Source: Fundicoccus sp052116145 (GTDB taxonomy: Bacteria; Bacillota; Bacilli; Lactobacillales; Aerococcaceae). From it: 64,000 nucleotides of DNA. The translations under genes and the position numbers were made by a program. The stretch covers positions 124,001 through 188,000 of the forward strand of contig NZ_JBQKLQ010000005.1 of assembly GCF_052116145.1 (NCBI RefSeq), given 5' to 3'. Positions within the stretch are counted from its first letter, which is position 1. Every line of letters begins with the position of its first letter. This document shows positions 26,201 through 35,583 of the stretch, piece after piece. The notes under the pieces were generated by a model, which had not been told where the DNA came from, did no database searches, and was given only the letters and a program-made list of their open reading frames with translations.

Positions 26201-26945
26201 AAAACTAAAGATTTTGAGTCTCATCATTCTCATCCTAGCCCCCGCCCTCTTGTTAGCCTATACCAAAAGCAAAGCTGACGCCCCCATCCGCGCCACCGTC
26301 CCTGAGGCTTACGAGATCTACCTCAGTGGTGGGCACAATCAAGTCTTGGAGCGCTTGGACCAGTATATTGATGAAAATGCAAAGGGTGGTGAAGACAGCG
26401 ATGATGCCGGTGTGGCCAACGCGCCCTTCTTCGTCAATATGTCCGAGCAACAATTACTAGCCAAGTCAGCCTTAGAATTCCATAACGCCATTACTAGCGA
26501 CATCAACCAAGACTTCATGTTCGTGCCGACTGCTATGGTGAATATAGCGGACCGGACTGTCACAGTGGATGGGCAGGACTTAGCTTTTACAGTGGATGGC
26601 GAAGACTCCGCTGGACGCCCACTCTATACTCTGACCTCCGACAGTGACGTAATCAGCGACAATAACCTCAGCGTTTTAATTCGCAATGGGGATAGTTTGA
26701 TTGAGGCGCGCAACAACGCCTACTGGTCTCGCACTTGGCTAGCCATTGCTTACTTCATCGGCTTGTTTACAGTCGGTGTGCTAATCCTGTTCAACCTTGC
26801 CTCTCTTTCCACATGGACTGTTGGACTGTACATTAAAGGTGCCGAGCCTGGGCCAATGATTAAGATTGGCTTCGTCGTCTCAGCAGTGACACTGATTATT
26901 GTTGGCTTTATGTTTATGTTTATTACCTTTACCGAGATAGGTTAG
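26193..26945 (+). CDS. Membrane protein of unknown function, partner of the preceding secreted protein
   Basis: 250 residues from ATG 26193 (AGAGGAGG upstream, overlapping the end of the previous gene). N-terminal membrane segment or signal (LKILSLIILILAPALLLAY), an extracytoplasmic domain of about 150 residues, and two C-terminal membrane helices at about 184-208 and 223-245. Arrangement TM-domain-TM-TM. A strong terminator follows. The coupled overlap argues that the two proteins act together at the cell surface. Confidence 0.65.
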   Translation: MTKKLKILSLIILILAPALLLAYTKSKADAPIRATVPEAYEIYLSGGHNQVLERLDQYIDENAKGGEDSDDAGVANAPFFVNMSEQQLLAKSALEFHNAITSDINQDFMFVPTAMVNIADRTVTVDGQDLAFTVDGEDSAGRPLYTLTSDSDVISDNNLSVLIRNGDSLIEARNNAYWSRTWLAIAYFIGLFTVGVLILFNLASLSTWTVGLYIKGAEPGPMIKIGFVVSAVTLIIVGFMFMFITFTEIG

Positions 26946-26955
26946 TTAGTGTACA

Positions 26956-26990
26956 CTCCCCCCAGGCCGAGGCTTGTGGGGAGTTTCTTT
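26956..26990 (+). terminator. Rho-independent terminator of the secreted/membrane gene pair
   Basis: CTCCCCCCAGGCC and GGCTTGTGGGGAG pair around a short loop, followed by TTTCTTT. Confidence 0.8.
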
Positions 26991-27094
26991 GGATTGACCG
27001 TCACAAACTCATTGAGAGTCACTTAGCAAGTTTCCTGATTAATATTTATGAAATTAACTTTCTAACTCAGTCGACAAATTAAAAAGGAAGATTT

Positions 27095-27498
27095 TGAAGT
27101 GACCCCCGAAAGTTAGAGTTAAAAATCTAACTTTACGGGGGGCGTTTTTGTGTCACAAAAGCATTCATATAAATTCAAATTAAAGGTTGTCGAAGAGTAT
27201 CTAACTGAGACATTAGGTTACACCTTACTCGCTAAGAAACACCATATTTCAACGACAAGTTTGATTGAAATATGGGTTAACCAATTCAAAACCAATGGGA
27301 AAGAAGGCCTTAAAACCAAACGACGAAATGCAACCTATCCTTTAAATTTTTTAGTTAAATGTTTTAAGATTTAAGCAAGACACGGGTGCGTCCTATATAG
27401 ACACAGCGAATGCTTTTGGTATAAGTGAGCCATCCATCATAGCCAACTGGCATCGTCAATACGAAAGGTTTGGCACCCAAGGTCTGAATAATCCGCAA
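27095..27498 (+). mobile_element. IS3-family left end and broken OrfA
   Basis: Begins TGAAGTGACCCCCGAAAGTT, with an internal palindrome (AGTTAGA...TCTAACT), then an OrfA front from about 27150 (HSYKFKLKVVEEYLTETLGY, TSLIEIWVNQFKTNGKEG). The frame shifts near 27355 and resumes as RFKQDTGASYIDTANAFGIS and IIANWHRQYERFG...GLNNPQ, then stops matching. The OrfA break is at about the same point as in the 18.3-kb copy but is a different change. OrfB is absent; the junction at about 27498 enters a PTS gene scrap. Confidence 0.8.
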
Positions 27499-27682
27499 TG
27501 ATTTCATTAGCCATATCTTTAAAGGTGATGGCGGTAATTAAGTGATTTTGCCCGTGTACCATCAGTAAGGACAAGGCAACTGGATCGCCACTTGCTTCTT
27601 GGGATAACAAAGCAGTTTGGGCGTGGTGGGCTTCAATCAGCGCTGCTCAGGCTAATAGATGTACGTCAGCTTTTTCAAACAA
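27498..27682 (-). pseudogene. PTS lactose/cellobiose-type IIA fragment
   Basis: The minus strand reads FEKADVHLLA-stop-AALIEAHHAQTALLSQEASG, then DPVALSLLMVHGQNHLITAI, TFKDMANEII, matching the IIA (LacF/ChbA-like) pattern with its active His in LLMVHGQNHL. An internal TGA, loss of the N-terminal helix and truncation at the IS junction show it is dead. No other PTS gene is nearby. Confidence 0.7.
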
Positions 27683-27808
27683 GTTGCTTAGTCTATTGTT
27701 GGCCCCTTATCACGGGTAAACAAAGAAATACTCAAAAACTACACCCAAGACCTGAAAAAAGCCGTCGACCTCGCATCCTAACAGTTAGGATATGAAGGGA
27801 ATAAACGA

Positions 27809-27851
27809 AAAATAGTCCAAGCAATTTATTTTAAACTGCTTGGACTATTTA
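27809..27851. terminator. Long perfect hairpin (14-bp stem)
   Basis: AAATAGTCCAAGCA and TGCTTGGACTATTT are exact complements around a 13-nt loop. A bidirectional terminator at the end of the decayed region, or an ordinary terminator of the minus-strand gene 27896-28249. Confidence 0.65.
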
Positions 27852-27895
27852 TACTTACACGCCAGATTCAAATGTACATTTTATTTTCCGTATCA

Positions 27896-28249
27896 TTAGA
27901 GCCTTTCAGGTATGAATAATCGTTGCTCATTATCTTCTGTTACGATATATAGCAACTCTTGATCTTGATTAGGCAAAGAGATGACTTCATTTATCATTTC
28001 ATCGATATCTCTATTACGAGATAAAGCTTCAGTAGTAGTCAATAATTTCTGATTTATATCGGCTAGTCTTTCTTCAACTTTGGCCACTTCTCGCTTAGGC
28101 AAACCTGTTACGACGGACTTAAGCCCCTTACTTGACGCCTCACCAATATTTTTTGAAAACTTTCCAACAGACCCAGAAAACTTCTCAACTTGTCCAGGTA
28201 ATTTTAATCCCTTTTTCTTAGCTTTGTCTTCATCCTTATCCTTTTTCAA
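27896..28249 (-). CDS. Small charged protein, unknown
   Basis: About 117 residues with a Lys/Asp-rich N-terminus (KKDKDEDKAKKKG) and a helical body (KVEERLADINQKLLTTTEAL). The start is uncertain: TTG at 28249 is the only candidate near this point, there is no clear ribosome site, and the frame is open upstream to about 28305. It could be a truncated larger protein. Similar short coiled proteins occur in Lactobacillales, but I do not recognise the family. Confidence 0.4.
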   Translation of the reverse strand: MKKDKDEDKAKKKGLKLPGQVEKFSGSVGKFSKNIGEASSKGLKSVVTGLPKREVAKVEERLADINQKLLTTTEALSRNRDIDEMINEVISLPNQDQELLYIVTEDNEQRLFIPERL

Positions 28250-28308
28250 AAACGGTAAGTTGCTAGAATTTTCGCTAAAACTTTCCAGAAAGAACTGCGT
28301 TTCAGATT

Positions 28309-28512
28309 ATGAGCGAGTTGGTGCTTCAGCACTTACTCGCTAACATGCGTATATTGGTTTAATTAATAATGGTACTTGTACTATACAATTGAATCAGAAC
28401 ATTCAGAAGCTACTCTATTTCAGCTTAGTTTGCATCACACTTTGTGTGATACGGCACTATTCTTCCATCTTATAAGCGAGTTGACGCTTTAGCACATACT
28501 CGCTTAAATGCG
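28309..28512. repeat. Pair of nested-hairpin repeats flanking about 120 bp
   Basis: GCGAGTTGGTGCTTCAGCAC followed by TTACTCGCTAACATGCG (from about 28311) recurs as GCGAGTTGACGCTTTAGCAC followed by ATACTCGCTTAAATGCG (from about 28473). Each folds as GCGAGT/ACTCGC with an inner stem. Between them lies ATCACAC/GTGTGAT. The block is just downstream of trpA and may terminate the trp operon, or be a small repeat element. Confidence 0.5.
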
Positions 28513-28548
28513 TTAGAAGTCTCCTGTCTGAACGCCCTGTCTCACATC

Positions 28549-29319
28549 CTATCTTAAAGCGGCTTGCATTTCATGGATGTAGTCGTAAATGTAAGGCTTT
28601 GCTTTTTCACCGTGGGTTTCCACTAGACGCACAATCCCACTCCCTACGATCACGCCATCTGCTTTAGCTGCAATATCTTTAACCTGACTAGGTCGGTTGA
28701 TACCAAAGCCAACTGCTACTGGAATATCTGAAACTGCCCGAATTTCAGCAACCATAGCTGAAATATCCGTTGTGATATTTGAACGGACCCCAGTTACCCC
28801 CATTGAAGATACTAAATAAATAAACCCTTCCGCCTCTTTAGCAATCGCTCGAATTCGATTTTTTGACGTTGGGGCTATCAAAGTGATCACTTCAATCCCA
28901 TATTGGCTAGCAACTAGTTTAACTTCTTCTTGTTCTTCAAAAGGTAAATCAGGGATAATAATACCCGAAATACCAATTTCCTGACACTTGGCGAAGAAAT
29001 TGTCATAACCGTAAACAAAAACTGGGTTTAAATAAGTCATAAAAACTAATGGTACATGTATTTTACCTTTTAAATCAGCCACCATATCAAAGACATTATT
29101 CAAGCGCACCCCTGCTGATAAGGCCCGAACGCTCGCATTTTCTACGACTGGTCCTTCAGCGATTGGATCTGAAAATGGAATCCCGATTTCAATCAGGTCA
29201 GCCCCTGCTTCTTGGGCAGCTAGGATATTTTCAGCTGATTGGTCCAGGTTGGGATCGCCTGCCATCAAATAGGTGATAAAGGCTTTTTTATCTTGGAATG
29301 CTTCAGCTATTTTACTCAT
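28549..29319 (-). CDS. trpA: Tryptophan synthase alpha subunit
   Basis: 256 residues from ATG 29319 (AGGAGAAG upstream; overlaps the trpB stop by 8 bp). Converts indole-3-glycerol phosphate to indole and glyceraldehyde-3-phosphate in complex with TrpB. LIEIGIPFSDPIAEGP carries the catalytic Glu; YLVSSMGVTGVRSN is the phosphate-binding loop region; VGFGINRPSQV and VIVGSGIVR follow as usual. Last gene of the trp operon. Normal length. Confidence 0.97.
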   Translation of the reverse strand: MSKIAEAFQDKKAFITYLMAGDPNLDQSAENILAAQEAGADLIEIGIPFSDPIAEGPVVENASVRALSAGVRLNNVFDMVADLKGKIHVPLVFMTYLNPVFVYGYDNFFAKCQEIGISGIIIPDLPFEEQEEVKLVASQYGIEVITLIAPTSKNRIRAIAKEAEGFIYLVSSMGVTGVRSNITTDISAMVAEIRAVSDIPVAVGFGINRPSQVKDIAAKADGVIVGSGIVRLVETHGEKAKPYIYDYIHEMQAALR

Positions 29320-30496
29320 AAATCTCTTCTCCTTTATAACGGGCAATGGCTGCCACATCCTTGTCCCCGCGTCCTGATAAACAAATCACAATGCTTTGGT
29401 CTGGTGACATGGTTGGGGCCAGCTTCTTAGCGTAAGCCACAGCATGTGCTGATTCAATCGCTGGAATAATCCCTTCTATTCTAGATAAATATTCGAAGGC
29501 AGCTACCGCTTCATCGTCTGTTACCGGTACATATTCAGCGCGCCCAACTTCATTTAAACGGGCGTGTTCTGGGCCGATGCCTGGGTAGTCAAGCCCCGCT
29601 GAAATAGAATAAACTGGTGCAATTTGACCATATTCATCTTGGCAAAACAAGCTCTTCATACCGTGGAAAATACCTCTCGTCCCCTTAGCAATAGTCGCTG
29701 CATGTTGAGTGGTATGAATGCCTTTTCCAGCCGCCTCACACCCAATTAACCGAACTCCTTCATCTTCAATAAAGTGGTAGAAAGTCCCAATAGCATTAGA
29801 CCCACCACCCACACAAGCAATGACCGCATCCGGTAATTGCCCGTGATTTTTCTGGAATTCATCTTTAATTTCACGAGAAATCACACTTTGGAAGTCACGC
29901 ACCATAGTTGGATATGGATGAGGCCCCATGACAGAACCTAGAACATAATGGGTATCCTCCACCCGGTTACTCCATTCACGCATGGTTTCATTCACCGCAT
30001 CCTTCAAGGTTTTGGTCCCCTTAGCCACACTGTTAACCTTAGCCCCTAACAATTCCATCCGAAAGACATTCAAAGCTTGGCGATCTGTATCTTCTTGCCC
30101 CATAAAAATCTCACATTCCATCTTCAACAAGGCCGCCGCTGTTGCTGTCGCCACCCCGTGCTGACCAGCCCCAGTTTCTGCAATTAAACGGGTTTTCCCC
30201 ATTTTTTTCGCCAACAAGGCTTGCCCTAGGACATTATTAATTTTGTGCGACCCGGTATGGTTCAAGTCTTCTCTTTTTAAATAGACCTTGGCCCCGCCTA
30301 AATCAGCCGTCATATTCTCTGCATAATATAAACGCGACGGACGACCAGCATAATCATTTAATAAAGTCGTCAACTCCGCCTGAAATGCCTCTTCATTCTT
30401 ATAAAAATTGTAGGCTTCCTCCACCCGTTGCACTTCAGCCATCAAGGTTTCTGGAATATACTGGCCACCAAAGTCGCCAAATCTACCATTAGTCAT
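29312..30496 (-). CDS. trpB: Tryptophan synthase beta subunit
   Basis: 394 residues. PLP enzyme joining indole and serine. HTGSHKINNVLGQAL contains the Schiff-base Lys, GAGQHGVA the gating region, and CVGGGSNAIGTF the PLP phosphate site. Starts inside the end of trpF (8-bp overlap), as expected for translational coupling. Intact. Confidence 0.97.
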   Translation of the reverse strand: MTNGRFGDFGGQYIPETLMAEVQRVEEAYNFYKNEEAFQAELTTLLNDYAGRPSRLYYAENMTADLGGAKVYLKREDLNHTGSHKINNVLGQALLAKKMGKTRLIAETGAGQHGVATATAAALLKMECEIFMGQEDTDRQALNVFRMELLGAKVNSVAKGTKTLKDAVNETMREWSNRVEDTHYVLGSVMGPHPYPTMVRDFQSVISREIKDEFQKNHGQLPDAVIACVGGGSNAIGTFYHFIEDEGVRLIGCEAAGKGIHTTQHAATIAKGTRGIFHGMKSLFCQDEYGQIAPVYSISAGLDYPGIGPEHARLNEVGRAEYVPVTDDEAVAAFEYLSRIEGIIPAIESAHAVAYAKKLAPTMSPDQSIVICLSGRGDKDVAAIARYKGEEIYE

Positions 30497-31103
30497 GTGT
30501 TACCTCCCGTATTTTCGCTACGAATTTCTGCATTTTCACTGGATCCTTTACCCCGTCTGTTTCAAGTGACGACGACGCGTCTACCGCATATGGTCGGACC
30601 ACTTTTAAGGCCTCTTCAATATTTCCAATCCCTAGACCTCCAGCCAGAAAAAAGGGCTTCTCTTGGTATGCTGACACCATTTGCCAATCAAATATCTTCC
30701 CTGAACCACCGCGGCTAGGACTCAAGCTGTCGAATAATAAATAGTCAGCTTGATTTGGATCTACCACCAATTCATCCCCAACCGCAACCGATTTGATAAT
30801 GTGTTGGTCAACTTGACCCTTCAAATGTGCAATATAAGCCTGGTCTTCTTCGCCGTGTAACTGGACTAAATCAATAGTCCCCGCCTGACAAATCGCCACA
30901 ATCTCTTCAATTGGGGCATTTACAAAAACGCCCACCGTTTGAATATCCGCCGCTAAATCACGTCTAAAACTTGCCGCTAAGTCAGGCTTCACATACCGCT
31001 TGGTTTCTGGCACAAAGATAAACCCCACATAATCTGGTTTAGCCGCATTCGCTGCCTCAATATCTTCCGGCCTTCTCAAGCCACAAATTTTCACTTTAAT
31101 CAT
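30489..31103 (-). CDS. trpF: Phosphoribosylanthranilate isomerase
   Basis: 204 residues. KVKICGLRRPEDI at the N-terminus has the catalytic Cys. The central DSLSPSRGGSGKIFDW and AGGLGIGNIEEA are the phosphate-binding loops. Isomerises PRA to CdRP by an Amadori rearrangement. The start codon overlaps the trpC stop by one base. Confidence 0.96.
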   Translation of the reverse strand: MIKVKICGLRRPEDIEAANAAKPDYVGFIFVPETKRYVKPDLAASFRRDLAADIQTVGVFVNAPIEEIVAICQAGTIDLVQLHGEEDQAYIAHLKGQVDQHIIKSVAVGDELVVDPNQADYLLFDSLSPSRGGSGKIFDWQMVSAYQEKPFFLAGGLGIGNIEEALKVVRPYAVDASSSLETDGVKDPVKMQKFVAKIREVTHD

Positions 31104-31885
31104 TACAAAGCCCCTTTAAGTTCACTTAATTTCACTTGCTTATCCTCAGCCAACATCATAGATTCACCGATTAAAACCGCGTCCACCCGGTTGTCATGCA
31201 ATAATTTGATATCCGCTGCTGTCTTAATCCCACTCTCAGCAACAAATACCGTGTCATCCGGCGTCAGATTTCTCAAGCGAATCGAATTTTGGAAGTCCAC
31301 TTCAAAGTTATGTAAATTTCGGTTGTTGACCCCGATAATTCGGCTACCAGCTTCAATGGCCATGGCGATTTCATCCGCATCATGGGCTTCCACTAAAACC
31401 GACAAGCCCAATTCGTCCGCTAAGGAAATGTATTCGGCCAACTGGTCTGGACTTAAGATTGCACAAATCAATAGTATAGCGTCCGCCCCGATTGCCCGAG
31501 CTTGGTAGATTTGGTAAGGGTCGATCACAAAATCTTTCCGCAAAATGGGAATATCCACTGCTTGGCTAATTTCCTGTAAGTATTGGTTGCGCCCTTGGAA
31601 ATAATCTTCTTCTGTTAAAACCGATAAGGCCGTCGCTCCAGCCGCTTGGTAATCTTTGGCAATGTCCACATAAGGGAACTCTTTAGCAATTAAACCCTTT
31701 GATGGCGAGGCTTTTTTCACTTCGCATATAAAAGACATGTCCCCTTCTTTCAAGGCTTGTTCAAAAGCAAATGGTGGCAAATGACGGTCTGGAAAAGTCA
31801 CCAACAATTCTTCCAAAGGTGTTTTCAGCTTATCCTCGGCTACCCTTTTTCCCCGGGTAATAACAATTTCATCTAAGATACTCAT
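31103..31885 (-). CDS. trpC: Indole-3-glycerol phosphate synthase
   Basis: 260 residues. CEVKKASPSKGLI and PILRKDFVID carry catalytic lysines; IGVNNRNLHNFEVD and VAESGIKTAADI complete the barrel motifs. Separate from trpF, as in most Firmicutes. Overlaps trpD by 4 bp. Confidence 0.96.
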   Translation of the reverse strand: MSILDEIVITRGKRVAEDKLKTPLEELLVTFPDRHLPPFAFEQALKEGDMSFICEVKKASPSKGLIAKEFPYVDIAKDYQAAGATALSVLTEEDYFQGRNQYLQEISQAVDIPILRKDFVIDPYQIYQARAIGADAILLICAILSPDQLAEYISLADELGLSVLVEAHDADEIAMAIEAGSRIIGVNNRNLHNFEVDFQNSIRLRNLTPDDTVFVAESGIKTAADIKLLHDNRVDAVLIGESMMLAEDKQVKLSELKGAL

Positions 31886-32910
31886 GCAATGACCTCCTGA
31901 CCAATAAGGTTTGTTGCGGCAATAAATTCATCTAATTTGGCTTTAGCCTTACCTGAATCAAGCATTTCTTCAGCCAGTCGAACACAGTCGCGTAAAGACA
32001 ATTCATCTTTACCCATGTACAGGCAGCAAGCCGCGTTCATGACAACGATATTGCGGCGGGCACCTTGTTCACCGTTTAAAATATCTAAAGCGATTTGAGC
32101 ATTCTCTTCTGGGTCTCCACCGATTAGCTCGCTCAATTGACCACGTTCAAGGCCGAATTGTTCTGGGGTAATAAAGTAGCTAGTTACCTTACCATCATTG
32201 ACTTCACAAATAGTTGTGGTATCCGTAATTGTAATTTCGTCCAAGCCGTCATGACCGTGAACCACCATAGCCCGTTTCACATTCAATTGGTTTAATACTT
32301 GAGCAAGCGGTTCCACTAATTTCTCGTCGTATACACCTAATAACTGTTTGGTTGCACCCGCTGGATTGGCTAAGGGACCTAGAATATTGAACATGGTACG
32401 GGCCCCTAATTGTTTACGGACAGGCGCCACATGTTTCATGGCTGAATGGTAAGTTTGGGCGATCATAAAGCAGAAGTCTGTTTCCTCTAAGATTTGTGCA
32501 CTTTGGTCCGCCGTTAGGAAAATGTTTGCGCCCAAGGCTTCCAGTACATCCGCTGACCCACATTTACTCGATACTGACCGGTTACCATGTTTGGCTACCG
32601 CAACACCAGCCGCCGCAACGACAAAGGAAGAAATGGTTGAAATGTTGAAGGAGTTTAGCTCATCCCCACCCGTCCCAACAATATCAAGGACGTCCTTTTT
32701 CGCGGATAATTTAAGGCCCTTATCTCGCATGACTTCAGCTGAAGCAGTAATTTCGTCAATTGTTTCACCCTTCATCCGCAAAGCCGCAAGGTAAGCACCC
32801 ATTTGACTGTCAGTAGCTTCCCCTTCCATCATTTGGTTCATAACCTGGCCTGCCGTTTCTTTAGATAAATCATTGCCTAAGAATAATTCATTAATCGCCT
32901 TGTTAATCAT
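31882..32910 (-). CDS. trpD: Anthranilate phosphoribosyltransferase
   Basis: 342 residues. GTGGDELNSFNIST is the PRPP/anthranilate loop and KHGNRSVSSKCGSADVLEAL the glycine/serine-rich binding site. Transfers phosphoribose to anthranilate. Overlaps trpG by 8 bp. Intact. Confidence 0.96.
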   Translation of the reverse strand: MINKAINELFLGNDLSKETAGQVMNQMMEGEATDSQMGAYLAALRMKGETIDEITASAEVMRDKGLKLSAKKDVLDIVGTGGDELNSFNISTISSFVVAAAGVAVAKHGNRSVSSKCGSADVLEALGANIFLTADQSAQILEETDFCFMIAQTYHSAMKHVAPVRKQLGARTMFNILGPLANPAGATKQLLGVYDEKLVEPLAQVLNQLNVKRAMVVHGHDGLDEITITDTTTICEVNDGKVTSYFITPEQFGLERGQLSELIGGDPEENAQIALDILNGEQGARRNIVVMNAACCLYMGKDELSLRDCVRLAEEMLDSGKAKAKLDEFIAATNLIGQEVIA

Positions 32911-33490
32911 GAGTATTTCCTCCTACTTTAAGAAAATTCTGAATCATCGTTTCGCCTGAAGGTGTCAGTATCGACTCGGGATGGAACTGGACGCCAAACA
33001 TTGGATATTTACGGTGACGCACAGCCATCACCTCACCCTTGTCCGATTCGGCAATCACCAATAGCTCATCCGGCATACTTTGTCGGTCCGCAATCAGCGA
33101 ATGGTAGCGGGCTACTGGCACAACTGGCGGTAACCCTCTAAAAATCTCACTCCCACTCGCCACATGAATGGTCGACTGTTTCCCGTGGACAGCCGGTTGG
33201 GCATGAATAATATCCGCCCCGTAAGCTAGACACATCGCTTGAAGACCTAGACAAACCCCTAAAATTGGAAAGTGGTCAGCCAATTCTTTGGTGACAGCTA
33301 CTGTGACGCCTGCATCCTCCGGTCGTCCTGGACCAGGAGAGATGACAATATGTGAGGGACTTAAATCAATAATTTCTTCGATGGTGACTTGGTCATTTCG
33401 CACAACTTGGATGGCTTCACCCGTATTCTTGCCGATCAATTGGTAGAGATTGTAGGTAAAGCTGTCGTAGTTATCAATCAGTAAAATCAT
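32903..33490 (-). CDS. trpG: Anthranilate synthase, glutamine amidotransferase subunit
   Basis: 195 residues. The class I amidotransferase triad is visible: Cys in GVCLGLQAM, His and Glu in FGVQFHPESI. The usual GVCLGHQ is GVCLGLQ here, a tolerated change. Supplies ammonia to TrpE. Starts 2 bp after the trpE stop. Confidence 0.95.
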   Translation of the reverse strand: MILLIDNYDSFTYNLYQLIGKNTGEAIQVVRNDQVTIEEIIDLSPSHIVISPGPGRPEDAGVTVAVTKELADHFPILGVCLGLQAMCLAYGADIIHAQPAVHGKQSTIHVASGSEIFRGLPPVVPVARYHSLIADRQSMPDELLVIAESDKGEVMAVRHRKYPMFGVQFHPESILTPSGETMIQNFLKVGGNTHD

Positions 33491-33492
33491 GG

Positions 33493-34956
33493 TTACGCCT
33501 CCTCGTGTCCTAATGCTATCATCATGGCTTTGGCCTTGTTCTTCGTTTCTAAGTATTCTTTTTCAGGATCTGAATCTGCCACAATCCCTGCGCCAGATTG
33601 GACAAAGACTTGGTCATTCTTCAAGACAGCCATCCGGATCCCGATACACATATCCATGTTGCCGGCAAAGTCGATATACCCTAAAGCACCGCCATATGGG
33701 CCTCGTTTGGTATTTTCAATTTCATCAATCAATTGGCAGGCCCGAATCTTAGGGGCACCGGATAAAGTACCCGCTGGTAGTGCTGATTTTAAGACATCTA
33801 AACAAGTCGCGTCTGGTCTGACTTTGGCTGTTACCTTGGATGAAATGTGGCTGACGTGTGAAAACTGCTTGATGGCTCTGTATTCACTGACTTCTAGGGT
33901 ACCGAATTCAGCGACCTTTCCGATATCGTTGCGGGCTAAGTCAACAAGCATGTCATGTTCGGCCAACTCTTTTTCATTTTCCAAAAGGCCTTCAACCAAT
34001 GCTCTATCTTCCGCATCCGTTGCCCCGCGCGGTACAGTACCGGCTAATGGGAAGGATGAAGCGACACCGTTACGAACAGAGACCAGGGTTTCCGGTGATG
34101 CACACGCGATTTCTAAGTCATCGAAATGCATGTAGACCATGTAAGGTGACGGGTTAATCGTCCGAAGCAGGCGATAAGTTTGTAGTAATGACCCGGAAAA
34201 AGGGGCCTTAAACCGGTTGGATACCACCGCTTGGAAGATGTCACCCTCCACAATATGGTGTTGGATTTTCTCTACGATACGCTCGTAATCTTCTTGGCTA
34301 AACAAAGCTTCAAAATCGCCCACCGCTTGGGTCAAGTCCTCATCGCGAACATGGTCTGGACGCATAATCAGCTGCTCCATATCCTTCAAGTCTGTAGCCC
34401 CTTGGATGTAGTTTTCTTCTAATTTATCGGTTTCAATATTGACGATTAAGACAATCTTTTGGCGGAAGTGATCAAAGGCAATGACCTTATCCATCAACAT
34501 GAAATGGTAGTCCCGGAAATTTTCTGGGTTATTTTTCGTTAACTGTAGAGATGGTTCCGTATATTTGATGCAGTCATAAGACAAGTAACCAACCAAACCA
34601 CCTGTAAAAGGCGGTAAATAATCAATACTTGGGCTCTTATAACGGTCAAGGATATCGTTCAAGGATGCTAGTGGATCATCTGCTTGGAAGCTTTCTTCTT
34701 GCTTGCCCTCTTGCACGGTTACTTGACCGTCTGTTGAGTAGATCGACAAGTTCGGTTTATAGCCAATAAAAGAATAACGGCTCCAGTTATCCTTATTCAC
34801 CACACTCTCCAGTAGGTAGAAGTGGTCGGATTGTTTGCTGATCGTTCTCAGCACTTCGATTGAGGTTGCTACATCGGAAAAAATTTCTAAAGCAATTGGA
34901 ATAATCGTATGGTCTTTGGCTAACTGTCTCGCCTCTTCTAAACTTGGTCTAATCAT
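33493..34956 (-). CDS. trpE: Anthranilate synthase component I
   Basis: 487 residues. N-terminal FYLLESVVNKDNWSRYSFIG contains the LLES-type tryptophan feedback site. The C-terminal chorismate-binding domain has FPLAGTVPRGAT, HDMLVDLARNDIG and PAGTLSGAPKIRA. First gene of the operon, about 80 bp after the T-box terminator. Makes anthranilate from chorismate with TrpG; probably inhibited by tryptophan and controlled by the T-box. Confidence 0.96.
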   Translation of the reverse strand: MIRPSLEEARQLAKDHTIIPIALEIFSDVATSIEVLRTISKQSDHFYLLESVVNKDNWSRYSFIGYKPNLSIYSTDGQVTVQEGKQEESFQADDPLASLNDILDRYKSPSIDYLPPFTGGLVGYLSYDCIKYTEPSLQLTKNNPENFRDYHFMLMDKVIAFDHFRQKIVLIVNIETDKLEENYIQGATDLKDMEQLIMRPDHVRDEDLTQAVGDFEALFSQEDYERIVEKIQHHIVEGDIFQAVVSNRFKAPFSGSLLQTYRLLRTINPSPYMVYMHFDDLEIACASPETLVSVRNGVASSFPLAGTVPRGATDAEDRALVEGLLENEKELAEHDMLVDLARNDIGKVAEFGTLEVSEYRAIKQFSHVSHISSKVTAKVRPDATCLDVLKSALPAGTLSGAPKIRACQLIDEIENTKRGPYGGALGYIDFAGNMDMCIGIRMAVLKNDQVFVQSGAGIVADSDPEKEYLETKNKAKAMMIALGHEEA

Positions 34957-35034
34957 TGTCGTACGCTCCTTTTAATTCATTATTAAAATCATAAAATTAC
35001 GGCTAGTCATGACGATTGGGGCGAAAACAACAAA

Positions 35035-35345
35035 AAAAGCATCCATCCATGACTTATACAAGTCAAGGACGGGTGCTCTAAAAACATCCGCGGTACCACC
35101 TTGAATTTACAGACACTACGCCTGTACGCTCTGCAGGATACTAACATATCCCTCGCAACTGACGTATGCGTCACGTCGCAGAATAATCAGAAGTTTATCT
35201 CCAAAAATACACTTCCTTTAACTGCGCCCTCCGTGGTCCATTTGATGCACTGCGTTGTGCGAGGCTCTCAGTAACCCCCACTCCCTGTAACTGCACGTTA
35301 CACCGTTATCTCCACTTCATTGGTTTAAAGTTGTTATTCGATTAA
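35035..35345 (-). promoter_or_regulatory. T-box leader, tryptophan specific, controlling the trp operon
   Basis: On the minus strand, stem I begins near 35330 (GAAGTGGAGATAACGG). The specifier loop reads CATCAAATGGACC with TGG (Trp) at 35238-35240. The T-box sequence AAGGTGGTACCGCGG lies at about 35088-35102. The terminator GCACCCGTCCTTGACTTG... ends in TTTTTTT at about 35035-35080. Uncharged tRNA-Trp should favour the antiterminator and read-through into trpE. Confidence 0.93.
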
Positions 35346-35442
35346 CTAGATTATAACGGGACAGGCAAAAAGAAGTCAAGGGTTTTATTAACAGAACATT
35401 AAAAATATGGATGTTTCAATCATTATATCTTAATTATTCATA

Positions 35443-35583
35443 TCAAATGTTCATTGCAATTTCTTTACCCATTTTAGGTATCTCAGAAACAAAATTCATA
35501 ATTTTATCCTTGGAAAGGTTTCTAAAACTATCTATATTGAGCATCCTATTCAGTTCTTTTTCATTATTTAAACTTTTGACCAT
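35443..35583 (-). CDS. Short protein or truncated N-terminus, unknown
   Basis: 46 residues from ATG 35583, which has an excellent AAGGAG site. VKSLNNEKELNRMLNIDSFR, NLSKDKIMNFVSEIPKMGKE has the look of a real helical N-terminus cut short after KEIAMNI, where a stop follows. No family recognised. Confidence 0.4.
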   Translation of the reverse strand: MVKSLNNEKELNRMLNIDSFRNLSKDKIMNFVSEIPKMGKEIAMNI

